A stretch of DNA of 62,979 bases from JBMOLL01 sp049325415 (GCA_049325415.1 JBMOLL010000078.1:1-62979), one strand, 5' to 3'; counted from the stretch's first letter, positions 26,074 through 36,003 are shown. Notes: generated from the letters alone by a model not told the origin. Numbers and translations: made by a program.

Positions 26074-26991
26074 TCAGGGAGTTGATTTTCCGGCCTTTTT
26101 GCCCCTGTTCACCAGGATCAGTGCCATGGCTGTTACCAGCATCCCCGATACCGTCAGCAGATCGGGCGATTCACCTTCCAGCAGCAGCCAGGCCAGGATT
26201 GCCCCTGCAACCGGTATAAGAAACTTCCAGAAATTAAGGTCCGAAACCTTTACTCCGGGACGCTTCAGCAAAATCGTCCAGATGGAGATGGCCACAGCAG
26301 AAAGGATGCTCAGCCAGCCCAGTGACAGGTAATAGACCGTTGGTTTAGGACCGGGGGTCCATCCTTCCAGGGGGAGTGACACCAGGAAGAGTGTTGCCCC
26401 ACCGATCATCATGGAGAAGGAGCTGAGGACGAGGGGTGGAACCGCTCTTTTCTCCCTCGCGATCATGACATTGGAAATACCCGATAATAAATTGTTGGCC
26501 AGAAGTATAAGCACGCCAAACATGGCTGCGTTCCCAAAGGTGATACCGCTGTTCCGGCCCAGACTTACCAGAACAATGCCGGCAATACCCAGGCTCAGGC
26601 CGGCAATTTTCTGTTTTGTGAGCCGGTCACCTGGCATGGTGAAATGAGCCACGAGCGCCACAAACAGGGGGCCTGAACCGATCACGATAGCCCCGAGTGC
26701 CCCGGGCACCCTGGATATACCCGTGTAAAAAAGGGCGTACTGCAGAAAAGTCTGTACAAATGATAGCAACAGGATGAAAGGAAGATATTTTCCGATCGAT
26801 CGAAGAAAGCCCGGGTTACGCAGCAGGGCCAGCGGCAATACCAGCAGGCCGGAGATAAAAAAGCGGACTCCGGCAAAATGCAGGGGTGTGGTATAGGGCA
26901 GGCCCAGCTTGATCCCGGCAAAAGCCGAGGACCAGAGCAAACAGGCAATGACGGCCAGCAGAATGGTTCCCGGGTACCTCTCCTTTTCCAT
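26074..26991 (-). CDS. EamA/DMT-family transporter
   Basis: A 305-residue protein with ten hydrophobic helices in two EamA repeats (LLAVIACLLWSSAFAGIKLG starts the first; FGVLILLANNLLSGISNVMI the second). Members export metabolites or amino acids, or take up sugars; the substrate cannot be read from sequence. It starts 13 bases after the CotH gene stop, so it is the likely last gene of the glycan-use unit. Confidence 0.85.
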   Translation of the reverse strand: MEKERYPGTILLAVIACLLWSSAFAGIKLGLPYTTPLHFAGVRFFISGLLVLPLALLRNPGFLRSIGKYLPFILLLSFVQTFLQYALFYTGISRVPGALGAIVIGSGPLFVALVAHFTMPGDRLTKQKIAGLSLGIAGIVLVSLGRNSGITFGNAAMFGVLILLANNLLSGISNVMIAREKRAVPPLVLSSFSMMIGGATLFLVSLPLEGWTPGPKPTVYYLSLGWLSILSAVAISIWTILLKRPGVKVSDLNFWKFLIPVAGAILAWLLLEGESPDLLTVSGMLVTAMALILVNRGKKAGKSTP

Positions 26992-27004
26992 TTGATCAGG
27001 ACTC

Positions 27005-29218
27005 TTACCGGGTTTTGATCAGCTTACCGGTCAGGACCGTGCCGGAGCTTTCTCGCCAGCGATACAGGTAAACACCTTTGGCACAGTCGGTTCCTTCCTG
27101 CCATGTAAATTGACAGGTTCCGGGCTGGAGCTCATGTAAGGTCCGGGAATGGATCAGGCGGCCATTGACATCGTAAATCTCAAGGCTAATCCATTCAAGC
27201 GGTTCCGTAAGTTTTCGTTCGAAGGTCAGCTGTTCAAAGCCCGACGGATTGGGCCAGACCCTGAGGTTCTCCGGTTCGGCTATAAACTCATCTGTCGCCG
27301 CGAGGTTTTCACATCTTCCGCCCCATTGCTGATCCATATAGCTCAGCCGGGAAAAGATCCACTGCTTGAGGTGAGCGACCTCCTCTTCATAGGTCTGCCC
27401 GATGTAGGGATTCGGCCACACGTAAACACCCAGGATCGGCCATCTGACATAATTCCTGCCAACGGCATCACCCATGTAATTTATACAGCTGTCCATAAAT
27501 GCGGTTACCTCTTCGTAAGACAATAAGCCGGCATACAGCTTATCCCAGCGGCAGTAAACCCGGTCGGCAAATACAGGATCCTCCATCAGGCGCCGCCACC
27601 ACCACACCCGGTCGTTGTCATCGTACATCCAGTACATGGTCTGGTTGATGGTGCCGCCATAATCCACGTTACCGAAGGCCAGGTTTCTGTCCCACAAAGG
27701 GCCGGCGACGATCTTGCCTCCGTTGGAATCCTTGTCTTTATTGAAATAGCAGCTGTACCTGTAGGAATCCACTTCTTTGCCGAATTCCGAAACGATTAGC
27801 GAATTCACAAATGAACCAACATCCAGGTACTGGTAATAGCTATCCACCGGATCATCGAAGGCTGCATCCTTCAGGTTAACCTCCACTTTGTTGAGCCAGC
27901 CCCTGAGATAGGAACGCTGTGCCGAAGCCAGATCTTCGTATCCGGGATCGTAATACTGAAATACGTTCGACCAGGCACCGGTGTAAGGCGGAGCGACGGC
28001 AGAGGTCCAGTATTCACTTGCACTCATATCAGTCGTTTTATCGACCCTGAATATATAGCCTCCGGTAAGCTCATCGCCTTCCACATCTTCCGGATTCAGT
28101 TTCGCAATATCAACCCGGTTCTTATCCTGTTTGATCAGTTCGGTGAGCACATATACTCCGTCGTACTGATCGTTGAGGATGAGCTCACAGAGTCTTGTCC
28201 TCGGGGCATACAGGCCCATTTCATTCGACAGGCTGTAAAGGAGGATATTCCGCAGCATCGATTTGTCGGAGTAGGGACCGTTCAGGACCCAGTCGTTTTC
28301 GGCCGGCATCCCCAGCAGGGAGACATTATTATTGGTTCCGCTGTCGGTCTGGGTTTCAAGCGTATAGGATTTCTTATCGAAATACGCCGACGATTCTCCC
28401 CGTATCTTAATGGATATCTGTCCGTCGTACTGGTTGGGCTCTTCGTTGCTCTGGTTCAGTTCTCCCAGACCATTATCGGTGACTCCCATCCGGGCAGTAA
28501 TCCTGAAATCCCTGGTGATTGTTTGTCCGCTGGTATAAATATGAATAATGGGGAGAGAGGAGGTAAAACTGTTTACCGGTTGCACAAACCAGGAAGGAGC
28601 TTCGTGGTAGGTGATCTCCGGACTGTTTACTTCCCCGATCAGGTAAATATTCGATGACAGGTCGGAGGAGGTAATTCCTGCATTGTGTACTTCAAATGCC
28701 AGCACATTGTCGCCCTGGACCAGCAACTCCGCCCAGCTGGCAATATCGTATCTGAGAGGTTGCTGGTTGTTGGCCAGTTTTGGTTCGGTCGCCACATCGG
28801 CCCAGAGGTCCCAGGCAGGCTGAACTCCGCTTGTTCCCAGGTTATAGCGAGCCACCTCAGTTCCGTTCAGGTAGGCGACAAAGCCATCGTCGACATCTGC
28901 TTCAATCAGCAGGGAGGAAATTATGGAAAGGTCGGAAACCTGGAAGGTCTGCCGGATATACACCGATACGATACTGTCATCGGTGACGATAAGATCATCA
29001 CCATCGCCATATCCTACACCTCCGCTGCCTGCGATCCATGCGGCATCGTCGAAACCCGGCTGGATCCATGTGGAAGGCGTGCTGCCATCGGGCATGATAT
29101 ACCTTGCCGGATCTGCCGGAATAAGTATGGCTTCCCAGTGTTCCTGACTGAAAACAACGAGTGTCCCGGCTACCAGAATAAAACAGGTAACCAGTAAAGA
29201 TCTGAAAATGTCTCTCAT
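27005..29218 (-). CDS. CotH-kinase-family protein secreted by type IX system
   Basis: A 737-residue protein with a signal peptide (SLLVTCFILVAGTLVVFSQ). An N-terminal beta-sandwich (about 30-200, YGDGDDLIVTDDSIVSVYIR) leads to a CotH kinase domain (about 215-620: IKIRGESSAYFDKKSYTLET, NDWVLNGPYSDKSMLRN, DGVYVLTELIKQDKNRVD, AGPLWDRNLAFGNVDY). A C-terminal type IX sorting domain (about 660-737) begins VWPNPSGFEQLTF and ends KGVYLYRWRES...LIKTR. CotH enzymes phosphorylate proteins in spore coats and elsewhere. The sorting domain implies export and surface attachment. It follows the GH109-like gene by 36 bases. Confidence 0.88.
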   Translation of the reverse strand: MRDIFRSLLVTCFILVAGTLVVFSQEHWEAILIPADPARYIMPDGSTPSTWIQPGFDDAAWIAGSGGVGYGDGDDLIVTDDSIVSVYIRQTFQVSDLSIISSLLIEADVDDGFVAYLNGTEVARYNLGTSGVQPAWDLWADVATEPKLANNQQPLRYDIASWAELLVQGDNVLAFEVHNAGITSSDLSSNIYLIGEVNSPEITYHEAPSWFVQPVNSFTSSLPIIHIYTSGQTITRDFRITARMGVTDNGLGELNQSNEEPNQYDGQISIKIRGESSAYFDKKSYTLETQTDSGTNNNVSLLGMPAENDWVLNGPYSDKSMLRNILLYSLSNEMGLYAPRTRLCELILNDQYDGVYVLTELIKQDKNRVDIAKLNPEDVEGDELTGGYIFRVDKTTDMSASEYWTSAVAPPYTGAWSNVFQYYDPGYEDLASAQRSYLRGWLNKVEVNLKDAAFDDPVDSYYQYLDVGSFVNSLIVSEFGKEVDSYRYSCYFNKDKDSNGGKIVAGPLWDRNLAFGNVDYGGTINQTMYWMYDDNDRVWWWRRLMEDPVFADRVYCRWDKLYAGLLSYEEVTAFMDSCINYMGDAVGRNYVRWPILGVYVWPNPYIGQTYEEEVAHLKQWIFSRLSYMDQQWGGRCENLAATDEFIAEPENLRVWPNPSGFEQLTFERKLTEPLEWISLEIYDVNGRLIHSRTLHELQPGTCQFTWQEGTDCAKGVYLYRWRESSGTVLTGKLIKTR

Positions 29219-29254
29219 GATATAATCTCCCCCAATCTCTTGCGAATACTATCC

Positions 29255-30610
29255 TTAATACGAATCATCTGTTGCAAAGGTTGCTTTTCTGTTTATCCAT
29301 TTTCCCCTCGTGAAGTCGGGTACCATCTGAACCGCCCCTCCGTTGGCAATGGAAGCCTCACTCAGCGGGGTGATGGAACTCCATGCAGCGGCATCATAAG
29401 CATCCAGAGGCGCCTCAAGTTTACGTTTTACGATTTCCACAAAGGCATTGTCGACAAAGAAATCCATCCCGCCATGACCGGATCCTTCCGCTATGACTCC
29501 ATATTTCTTCCAAAGGGGATGATCGTATTTCTCAAGGTAGGATTCCATTGCTTCCCACTCGTCATCCGGACTGATCCCATCGATGTAAATCCTGCGGGTA
29601 TGATAATCAAACTCGGTGAGTCCCCTGGTGCCCTGCACCCTGAATCCAAGGGAATAGGGCCTCGGCAGATTGGTGTCGTGCGTAACGATAATAGTTTCGC
29701 CGTTCGTCGTGGTGATGGTGGTCGTAACCACATCTCCCAGTTTCCATTCCAGCGCGGCGTTCGGATGGTCCTCCCCGCCCTGCGGATGATTGACAATATA
29801 ATCGTGAAGCCCGCGCGACTTGGTAGCGGATGAGGTAAGGGATAAGAAACGGTTGCCCCTGTTGATGTTGAACATAGTCGCAACCGGACCGGCACCATGT
29901 GTCGGGTAGAGGTCTCCGTTCCTGTGAAGGGAGTGCTCGGTGCGCCACCGGGCTTCCAAAAAGCCTTTTTCGCCAAACTCCACGCCCCCGCCATAGGGCT
30001 GTTTACCGTCGTTGAATTTCACTTTCCTCAGGTCGTGCTGATAACCGCACCGGGCATGGATCAGCTCCCCGAAAAGTCCCTCCCGGACCATATTCAGTAC
30101 GGCCATCACATCCTGACGATAGCAGACATTTTCCATGATCATAACAGGGATCCCCGTTTCCTCGTAGGTGTTCACCAGGTCCCAGCATTCCTCCAGGGTA
30201 TTTGCCGCCGATACCTCAACACCGGCATAGACCCCGGCGCGCATTGCAGCAGTGGCCATCCGGGTATGCCATAACCAGGGCGTTGAAATGATTACGCCGT
30301 CGAGATCTTTCCTCTGGAGCATCCGGAGGTATTCGTCGGGACTGCCCGTATACTCGACAGGCAGCCTGAAGCCGGCAGCGGAAATCATCCCGCGTGCAGC
30401 CTGAAGCGCATCCGGATCGATATCGCAGATGGCCGGGATCTCCACATCGTTCCTTGAGAGGAGGTTATGCAGGTGGTTTCTTCCCCTGAGCCCAACCCCG
30501 ATAAATCCGATCCTGGCTTTAGCGCCGCTTCCATAGGCAAAACTCCGGAAAGGCATGGCTGCCAGTGCTCCGGCCATCGCAGTTGTCCTGATAAAATTTC
30601 TTCTTTCCAT
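29255..30610 (-). CDS. Gfo/Idh/MocA-family enzyme, GH109-like
   Basis: From MERRNFIRTTAMAGALAAMP, a twin-arginine signal, the protein has 451 residues. An NAD-binding Rossmann domain (RIGFIGVGLRGRNHLHNLL) is followed by GVIISTPWLWHTRMATAAM, YAGVEVSAANTLEECWDLV, IMENVCYRQDVMAVLNMVRE and HARCGYQHDLRKV. This order is that of GH109 alpha-N-acetylgalactosaminidases, which use NAD in a redox-assisted cleavage. It starts 10 bases after the beta-galactosidase gene. Being Tat-exported, it would act folded in the periplasm. A longer start at 30631 exists but would precede the Tat motif. Confidence 0.87.
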   Translation of the reverse strand: MERRNFIRTTAMAGALAAMPFRSFAYGSGAKARIGFIGVGLRGRNHLHNLLSRNDVEIPAICDIDPDALQAARGMISAAGFRLPVEYTGSPDEYLRMLQRKDLDGVIISTPWLWHTRMATAAMRAGVYAGVEVSAANTLEECWDLVNTYEETGIPVMIMENVCYRQDVMAVLNMVREGLFGELIHARCGYQHDLRKVKFNDGKQPYGGGVEFGEKGFLEARWRTEHSLHRNGDLYPTHGAGPVATMFNINRGNRFLSLTSSATKSRGLHDYIVNHPQGGEDHPNAALEWKLGDVVTTTITTTNGETIIVTHDTNLPRPYSLGFRVQGTRGLTEFDYHTRRIYIDGISPDDEWEAMESYLEKYDHPLWKKYGVIAEGSGHGGMDFFVDNAFVEIVKRKLEAPLDAYDAAAWSSITPLSEASIANGGAVQMVPDFTRGKWINRKATFATDDSY

Positions 30611-30620
30611 GGTTCTTTGT

Positions 30621-33600
30621 TTATTCGGCAATTCTCTCCCCCGGCTTCAGCGGTTTTATGATAAAGCTGTAGCTCATCGGGCGGGAAGGAATGCAATATT
30701 CAGCGTGTGTTTTTGTATGCCATGAGTCATCTCCTCCGACACCCATCTGGCGGGCATCGATATGCAGCCAGGTCTGGGGCACTTTAATCAGGTCGGTGGT
30801 ATGCATACCGTCCCTGACTTTCCGGTCGAGGTTTTCGGGGGAATAATGAAGCGCAGAGAAATCAAACAGCGGCACTCCCCTGAAAAGCAATCCGTAGCCT
30901 TCGGCAGAGCGGATCGTCATCCAGCGGGTATCACAGCGGTTCCCGTTCTCCTCCGGTGCGATATAGGGAACATACATCCCGTCGACCGATGAACGGTACA
31001 AACCGGTGAAAGCGCTGTTTTTTCTGTCCTGGTAATTTTCATGCGGCCCCCGGCCAAACCATGCTACAGAATCCATGCCGGCAACCAGGGAGGTGGTCAT
31101 CCCGAACCGGGGAACTTCGGGCATCAGGTCTTTTCCCGGATTCAGACTGAATTTTACCAGCAGTTCACCGTCGGAATTAACGGTATAAACAGCCTGGCAG
31201 GTGGAGGAGGTTGAATCGTGGTTAAATTCAGCAAGCAGGATCAGCATGCCGTCTGTTTCAACAGGTATCAGGGAACTGCATTTCAGCTCTTTGCCGAAAT
31301 AATGCCATATGGCCAGTCTTTCCGGCATGCGTGAACCGAAATCATTTTCGATCGGTGCTCTCCAGAAATCGGGAACCAGGGCCGAAGCCAGCCATTCTTT
31401 TCCGGAGGTGCTGATACCGGTAAGCAGACCCGTTTCCTTATTGAAACGGTAGGTCACCGAGGCGGCAGAAACGGTCACTTCCTTACCTTTATCAAGCAGC
31501 TGGGGGGCTGTTTTCCCTTCACTTTCAAAGGCAGCAACAATGCTGCTTTCTGCTTCAACGGGTGTAAGTGCAAACTGCTCCGACGCCAGGATAAACCCTG
31601 CCGGGATAAGCGGACTCTCTTCCCGTGTAACTGCACAGAAATTGATGAAATATTCCTTATTGAGTTTCCTGATGTCCTGCCCCAGATCCAGGTCAAACAC
31701 CCCGCTTTTCCCAGGTCCGAGAGCAGGTGAGCTGATCACGCCACTGGCCACGGTCCTGTCTTCTTCTTTCAGTTCCCAGCGGATATCGAAGCCTTCCAGG
31801 GAGGTAAAGAAATACTCGTTGGTAATTTTCACCCGGTTAGAGCTGAAAGGCACCGGATCGAAAAGGATGGACTGATATACTTTGCTGACCTCTGCCAGAC
31901 CGGGGTGCGGGCTTCTGTCGGGGAAGACCAGGCCATTCAGGCAAAAGGTTCCGTCGCTCGGCGTGCCGGCAGGTCCGAAATCGCCGCCATAGGCCCAGTA
32001 TTTTCGTCCATCGGGGGTATATTTTGCAAGTCCCTGATCGACCCAGTCCCAGATAAAACCACCCTGCAACTGATCGTAACGGCGGATCACATCCCAGTAA
32101 TCCTTGAAATTGCCGGTACTGTTTCCCATCGCATGGGCATATTCACACATGATAAAGGGTTTCTTCTGGATCTCCTGGGCGTACCGCTGGAGGGTGGATA
32201 TCCACGGGTACATCGGGCACATGATATCGGTATTTCTTCCTCCCAGGGCCCTTTCGTAATGAACAGGGCGGCTCAGGTCCCTCGATTTGATCCAGTCGTA
32301 GGTGGCATCGAAGCAAACCCCGTCGCCGGCTTCGTTCCCCAGCGACCAGATGACTACCGAAGGATGGTTCTTATCCCTCTCCAGCATTTTTCTCGTGCGG
32401 TCGAGGTGCGACTTCAGGAACACCGGGTTATTCCCGAGGGTGTAAGCCGGGTCGTAACCCATACCATGCGATTCGATGTTGGCTTCATCGATCAGGTAGA
32501 TCCCGTACTGGTCGCAGAGTTCATACCACCTCGGATCGTTCGGGTAATGGCAGGTCCGCACCGCGTTGATATTGTTCTGTTTCATCAGTTGGATATCCCT
32601 GATCATCATTTCCTCACTCACTACATGACCGTTATATTCATCGTGTTCATGCCTGTTTACGCCTTTGAAAAGGACGGGCTTGCCATTGATCAGGAGCTGT
32701 CCGTTACGGATCTCCGAGGTCCTGAAACCCACCCTGGCGGAGACGATCTCCCGGACCGTGCCGTTCTTATCCTTCAGTTCGAGCAGAAGTGTATATAAAT
32801 CGGGGGTTTCGGCGCTCCACTGATCCGGCGAAGGGATGATCCCTGAAAAACTGACCCCGTTGACCGGTCCTGCCGAAGGATCCACGTCCAGGGTTTCCTC
32901 CCACACCGGCGTGAGATCGCCGGGATGACGGTACAGGCTTGCCCTGAGACTGCCTTCGGCCGGCCTGTCTGCCTGCAGTTCCCTTACCTCCGCCTCAATC
33001 CGTACCAGTCCGTCGGTATAATCATTGATGAGGGTGGATTTCCAGAAGAAATCGGCGATCTGGAGAGAGGGCCTTGCCTCAAGATAGACGTCCCTTTCAA
33101 TCCCGCTGATCCGCCAGAAATCCTGGCATTCCAGCCATGACCCGTCGGACCAACGGTAAACCTCCACGGCAACCAGGTTTTCTCCATTTTTAAGAAAGGA
33201 AGTGATATTAAAAGCTGCAGGGGTCTTGCTTCCCTGGCTGTAGCCCACTTTTTTCCCGTTGATCCATAAATAGAACGCGGATTTTACAGCCCCGAAATGG
33301 ATATAGACCTGCTGATCTTTCCAGGCTTCCGGAAGTTTAAAGGTTCTGCGGTAGGATCCAACAGGGTTGTGATCGACCGGTACGGCAGGTGGCTGCGGAT
33401 CATTGGTCCATTCAAAAGCCGAATTTACGTAAATCGGGATACCGAAGCCCTGAAGCTCCCAGTTGGCGGGGACCCTGATTTTGTTCCAGCCCTTCATCCT
33501 GTAACCGGGCAGGTAAAAATCGACAGGTCTTTCTGCCGGTGAAGCAGAATAATGAAAGTCCCAGGTCCCATTCAGGTTCATGAACCTTGAGGACCGGCTC

Positions 33601-33776
33601 CGGTCCCCTTTCAGGGCCAGGTCGCTGTTCTCGAATGAAAAGCGGGATGCAGCCGGAGCTTCCCGGTTTACCTCAACGATCTGGGGATCCTGCCATTCCG
33701 GCAGGGTCTGGGCGAAAGCAGCGGTTCCGGCTGCAAAAAGCAGCAGTAAAGCCGGATAAAGAACTATTTTCTTCAT
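30621..33776 (-). CDS. GH2 beta-galactosidase, LacZ type, secreted
   Basis: A 1051-residue enzyme with a signal peptide (LYPALLLLFAAGTAAFAQ). The five-domain LacZ layout is complete: jelly-roll sugar-binding domain (SRFMNLNGTWDFHYSASPAE), two immunoglobulin-like domains, the TIM barrel (RTCHYPNDPRWYELCDQYG, acid/base Glu 482 in IWSLGNEAGDG, nucleophile Glu 545 in FIMCEYAHAMGN) and a C-terminal bgal_small_N domain (WFGRGPHENYQDRKNSAFTG). It should release terminal beta-galactose from oligosaccharides in the periplasm. Its place in a HexNAc kinase and GH109 operon suggests host- or plant-glycan cores as substrate. Confidence 0.92.
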   Translation of the reverse strand: MKKIVLYPALLLLFAAGTAAFAQTLPEWQDPQIVEVNREAPAASRFSFENSDLALKGDRSRSSRFMNLNGTWDFHYSASPAERPVDFYLPGYRMKGWNKIRVPANWELQGFGIPIYVNSAFEWTNDPQPPAVPVDHNPVGSYRRTFKLPEAWKDQQVYIHFGAVKSAFYLWINGKKVGYSQGSKTPAAFNITSFLKNGENLVAVEVYRWSDGSWLECQDFWRISGIERDVYLEARPSLQIADFFWKSTLINDYTDGLVRIEAEVRELQADRPAEGSLRASLYRHPGDLTPVWEETLDVDPSAGPVNGVSFSGIIPSPDQWSAETPDLYTLLLELKDKNGTVREIVSARVGFRTSEIRNGQLLINGKPVLFKGVNRHEHDEYNGHVVSEEMMIRDIQLMKQNNINAVRTCHYPNDPRWYELCDQYGIYLIDEANIESHGMGYDPAYTLGNNPVFLKSHLDRTRKMLERDKNHPSVVIWSLGNEAGDGVCFDATYDWIKSRDLSRPVHYERALGGRNTDIMCPMYPWISTLQRYAQEIQKKPFIMCEYAHAMGNSTGNFKDYWDVIRRYDQLQGGFIWDWVDQGLAKYTPDGRKYWAYGGDFGPAGTPSDGTFCLNGLVFPDRSPHPGLAEVSKVYQSILFDPVPFSSNRVKITNEYFFTSLEGFDIRWELKEEDRTVASGVISSPALGPGKSGVFDLDLGQDIRKLNKEYFINFCAVTREESPLIPAGFILASEQFALTPVEAESSIVAAFESEGKTAPQLLDKGKEVTVSAASVTYRFNKETGLLTGISTSGKEWLASALVPDFWRAPIENDFGSRMPERLAIWHYFGKELKCSSLIPVETDGMLILLAEFNHDSTSSTCQAVYTVNSDGELLVKFSLNPGKDLMPEVPRFGMTTSLVAGMDSVAWFGRGPHENYQDRKNSAFTGLYRSSVDGMYVPYIAPEENGNRCDTRWMTIRSAEGYGLLFRGVPLFDFSALHYSPENLDRKVRDGMHTTDLIKVPQTWLHIDARQMGVGGDDSWHTKTHAEYCIPSRPMSYSFIIKPLKPGERIAE

Positions 33777-33831
33777 GGAAGCAGTATAAGTAGTTAATTG
33801 TTAGTCGGTTTGTTGAGATATGACGCAACAC

Positions 33832-34962
33832 TCAGCCGGTGGCCAGCCCTGTGTACTTCTCATATAACCCGGCAAGGGTATCCCTCATCCTCCCTTCATC
33901 CTTTTGCATCTCTTTCATGAGTGCATACTGGGCTCTGGTCCTTTGCAAATTATGGTTTTTCCTCAGAATCTGAAAATATTTGTCCCCGTTAAGGTAATCC
34001 GTAAGAAAGCGCAGGCCCATAATAAAGGCAAAATAGGATGGCGCGAGGTAGAGCGATCCTGCTTCTTCCTTTGTCAGGATCGGTGCCACAACACCCAGGT
34101 AACCTTCGGAAAAGGCCCGGAAACGTTCAAATACGAATTTCATTTCCGCGGGATCCTCGATATCCTCACGGGCCGATGCCGCAGCTGTCCGTATGGCATC
34201 CCCGAAATCATAATGAACCCTGCCCTTCATCACCGTATCCAGATCGACCACACAGAGGGCCCGGTCGTCGCGGGTAAAAAGGACATTATTCGATTTGGTG
34301 TCGTTGTGCGTCACCCTGAGGGGCAGCGAGTTCACCTCCCCGTACAGAACCGTGCCGGCAAACCTGTCGCGCTGCAGCCTGGTTTCCCTGATCTCGGGTT
34401 CGGCATCTGTTTTTCTTTCCGCAGATGCTGCCTCCAGGGCTCGGTCGAACTGTTCAAGCCGCAGGCCCAGATCATGGAATCCGGGAATGACCTCAAAAAG
34501 CTCCTCCGGATTGATCACGGAGAGCTGCCTGAGGAAGATCCCGTAGGCCCTTCCCCCTTCCCTTGCCACATGATCGCTGCTCACCACATCGTATACCCTG
34601 TGGTCGGGAATATATTTCATCATTCTCCAGGCCAGGCCCTGGCTGTCGGTAAAGACGGAAGCGCCGCTCAGCGTTCTCAGCAGGTTGATCCCGTGCGTGT
34701 CGGGGTCAAGACCTTCACGAAGATTGGCTTCGCGGATCGTGGCGGTCACGAGTTCCATGTTGTGCATCAGGCGTTCCGGCGGACCAAAAACATAGGTATT
34801 GATCTGCTGCAAAAGATACTCCGGGTCCGTTTTCCCGGCAGCGCACAAAGTAAACGTACGGTTTATGTGCCCCCGGGTAAGAAGAGACACCGACCACCCC
34901 TCTGGTTCGAGTCCGAAAGCTTTCAGAACTTCCCTGCCCGGCTTTACCTCCCCTGCTTCCAA
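33832..34962 (-). CDS. NahK-like N-acetylhexosamine 1-kinase
   Basis: A 376-residue protein of the aminoglycoside phosphotransferase fold. Motifs: LTRGHINRTFTL, catalytic loop VTHNDTKSNNVLF (His-Asn-Asp), metal-binding VVDLDTVMKGRVHYDFGDAI. The match with N-acetylhexosamine 1-kinases (NahK/LnpB) is good over the full length; these phosphorylate GlcNAc and GalNAc at C1. The frame begins with TTG at 34962 and overlaps the nucleotidyltransferase gene by 19 bases, so translation is coupled. The exact start is not certain because no early ATG exists. Cytosolic. Confidence 0.8.
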   Translation of the reverse strand: MEAGEVKPGREVLKAFGLEPEGWSVSLLTRGHINRTFTLCAAGKTDPEYLLQQINTYVFGPPERLMHNMELVTATIREANLREGLDPDTHGINLLRTLSGASVFTDSQGLAWRMMKYIPDHRVYDVVSSDHVAREGGRAYGIFLRQLSVINPEELFEVIPGFHDLGLRLEQFDRALEAASAERKTDAEPEIRETRLQRDRFAGTVLYGEVNSLPLRVTHNDTKSNNVLFTRDDRALCVVDLDTVMKGRVHYDFGDAIRTAAASAREDIEDPAEMKFVFERFRAFSEGYLGVVAPILTKEEAGSLYLAPSYFAFIMGLRFLTDYLNGDKYFQILRKNHNLQRTRAQYALMKEMQKDEGRMRDTLAGLYEKYTGLATG

Positions 34963-35861
34963 AGTGATGAAGGATAAACGTTATCACCAATCAGTTTGCC
35001 AATCATTTCAAGAACATGGGGACGGTCCTCCTTGTAGGTAACCCCGAACCAGGTCTCGGGCGTTTGCAGCACCGAAAGCCTGGATTGCCCTGATTTGATC
35101 AGGATATCAACGGCATAGGGAATAAAGAATTCCGACTTCGGATTACTGCCGCTTTCATCGAGGAAACGACGGAAAAGCCGGTCGAGATGGATGAAAATAT
35201 CAGGAAGGAATCCGAAGAGGTTCATGGATACACTGTCGTCCGGATTCAATACGACCCGGTTGCCGTTTTCTTCAAGAAAATAAATGGTATCGTTGTCAAC
35301 GGCAATTTTGGTCCGTTCAACGATCTCGGTCAGGTAGCCTTTCTCATCCACCATACATACCCCTCTTGATACGGTTCCGTATTTCGAAACGGTTTTATCG
35401 AGACGATAGCCTACGAGGCCATATTCATTGCGTGTGCCCTCCGGAAGTGAGGTCAGGAAATCAGCCATAATCCGGTAGGATTCCCGGCCATAGAAGTCAT
35501 CGGCATTGATTACGGCAAAAGGCTCGCGGATCTTTCCTGCCGCCATCATCACGGCGTGGGCGGTTCCCCAGGGTTTTACGCGGTCGGCGGGGACGGAATA
35601 GCCCTCCGGAAGGTTTTTAATGTCCTGGATCACATAATCCACCTCAAGCTCCGGCGGAAATTTCCGGATATAGGAAGTGACGAATTCTTCTTCCATTTTA
35701 GGTGAGATCACAAAGATCACCTTGCCAAAGCCGGCTTTTACCGCATCATAAATAGAATAATCGGTGATGGTTTCTCCCGAGGGCCCGAATTGTTCGGTCT
35801 GCTTCATGCTTCCATACCGGCTGCCCATCCCGGCGGCAAGAATTAAAAGTGTTGGCTTCAT
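34944..35861 (-). CDS. Sugar-1-phosphate nucleotidyltransferase
   Basis: From MKPTLLILAAGMGSRYGS the enzyme has 305 residues. It shows the nucleotide-binding LAAGMGSRYGSMKQTEQFGP, PWGTAHAVMMAAGKI, and the metal site FAVINADDFYGRESY, all typical of NTP-transferase enzymes that turn sugar-1-phosphate into NDP-sugar. The kinase encoded by the overlapping next gene would supply the sugar-1-phosphate, so UDP-HexNAc formation is a good guess. It is the first gene of the unit, with a TAnnTTTG box 43 bases upstream. An earlier in-frame start at 35906 would cover the promoter box and is rejected. Confidence 0.82.
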   Translation of the reverse strand: MKPTLLILAAGMGSRYGSMKQTEQFGPSGETITDYSIYDAVKAGFGKVIFVISPKMEEEFVTSYIRKFPPELEVDYVIQDIKNLPEGYSVPADRVKPWGTAHAVMMAAGKIREPFAVINADDFYGRESYRIMADFLTSLPEGTRNEYGLVGYRLDKTVSKYGTVSRGVCMVDEKGYLTEIVERTKIAVDNDTIYFLEENGNRVVLNPDDSVSMNLFGFLPDIFIHLDRLFRRFLDESGSNPKSEFFIPYAVDILIKSGQSRLSVLQTPETWFGVTYKEDRPHVLEMIGKLIGDNVYPSSLWKQGR

Positions 35862-35903
35862 AGAATTAATATGATCAGTTTTCAAATATTTCTTTCCGAC
35901 TGA

Positions 35904-35911
35904 CAAATGTA
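35904..35911 (-). promoter_or_regulatory. Candidate -7 box (TACATTTG) for the glycan unit
   Basis: On the minus strand this reads TACATTTG, matching TAnnTTTG, 42 bases before the nucleotidyltransferase start. It faces a similar box for the TtcA-like gene, so this is a divergent promoter region. Confidence 0.5.
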
Positions 35912-35975
35912 CTTAAAACGACTGTACCCCGAGCAGAAAATCAGCAATATCCCGGAACCGGAACCGAATATGCTT

Positions 35976-35983
35976 TACATTTG
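35976..35983 (+). promoter_or_regulatory. Candidate -7 box (TACATTTG) for the TtcA-like gene
   Basis: TACATTTG matches the -7 consensus and ends 20 bases before ATG 36004. No convincing -33 motif is seen at the expected distance. Confidence 0.5.
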
Positions 35984-36003
35984 CCCTTCGATAGAACAGG
36001 TAT

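Noticed and set aside
33904..34977. Plus-strand open frame of 357 codons
   Set aside because: It is antisense to the NahK-like kinase with a full HxD-type catalytic loop; no family is recognisable in the antisense product.
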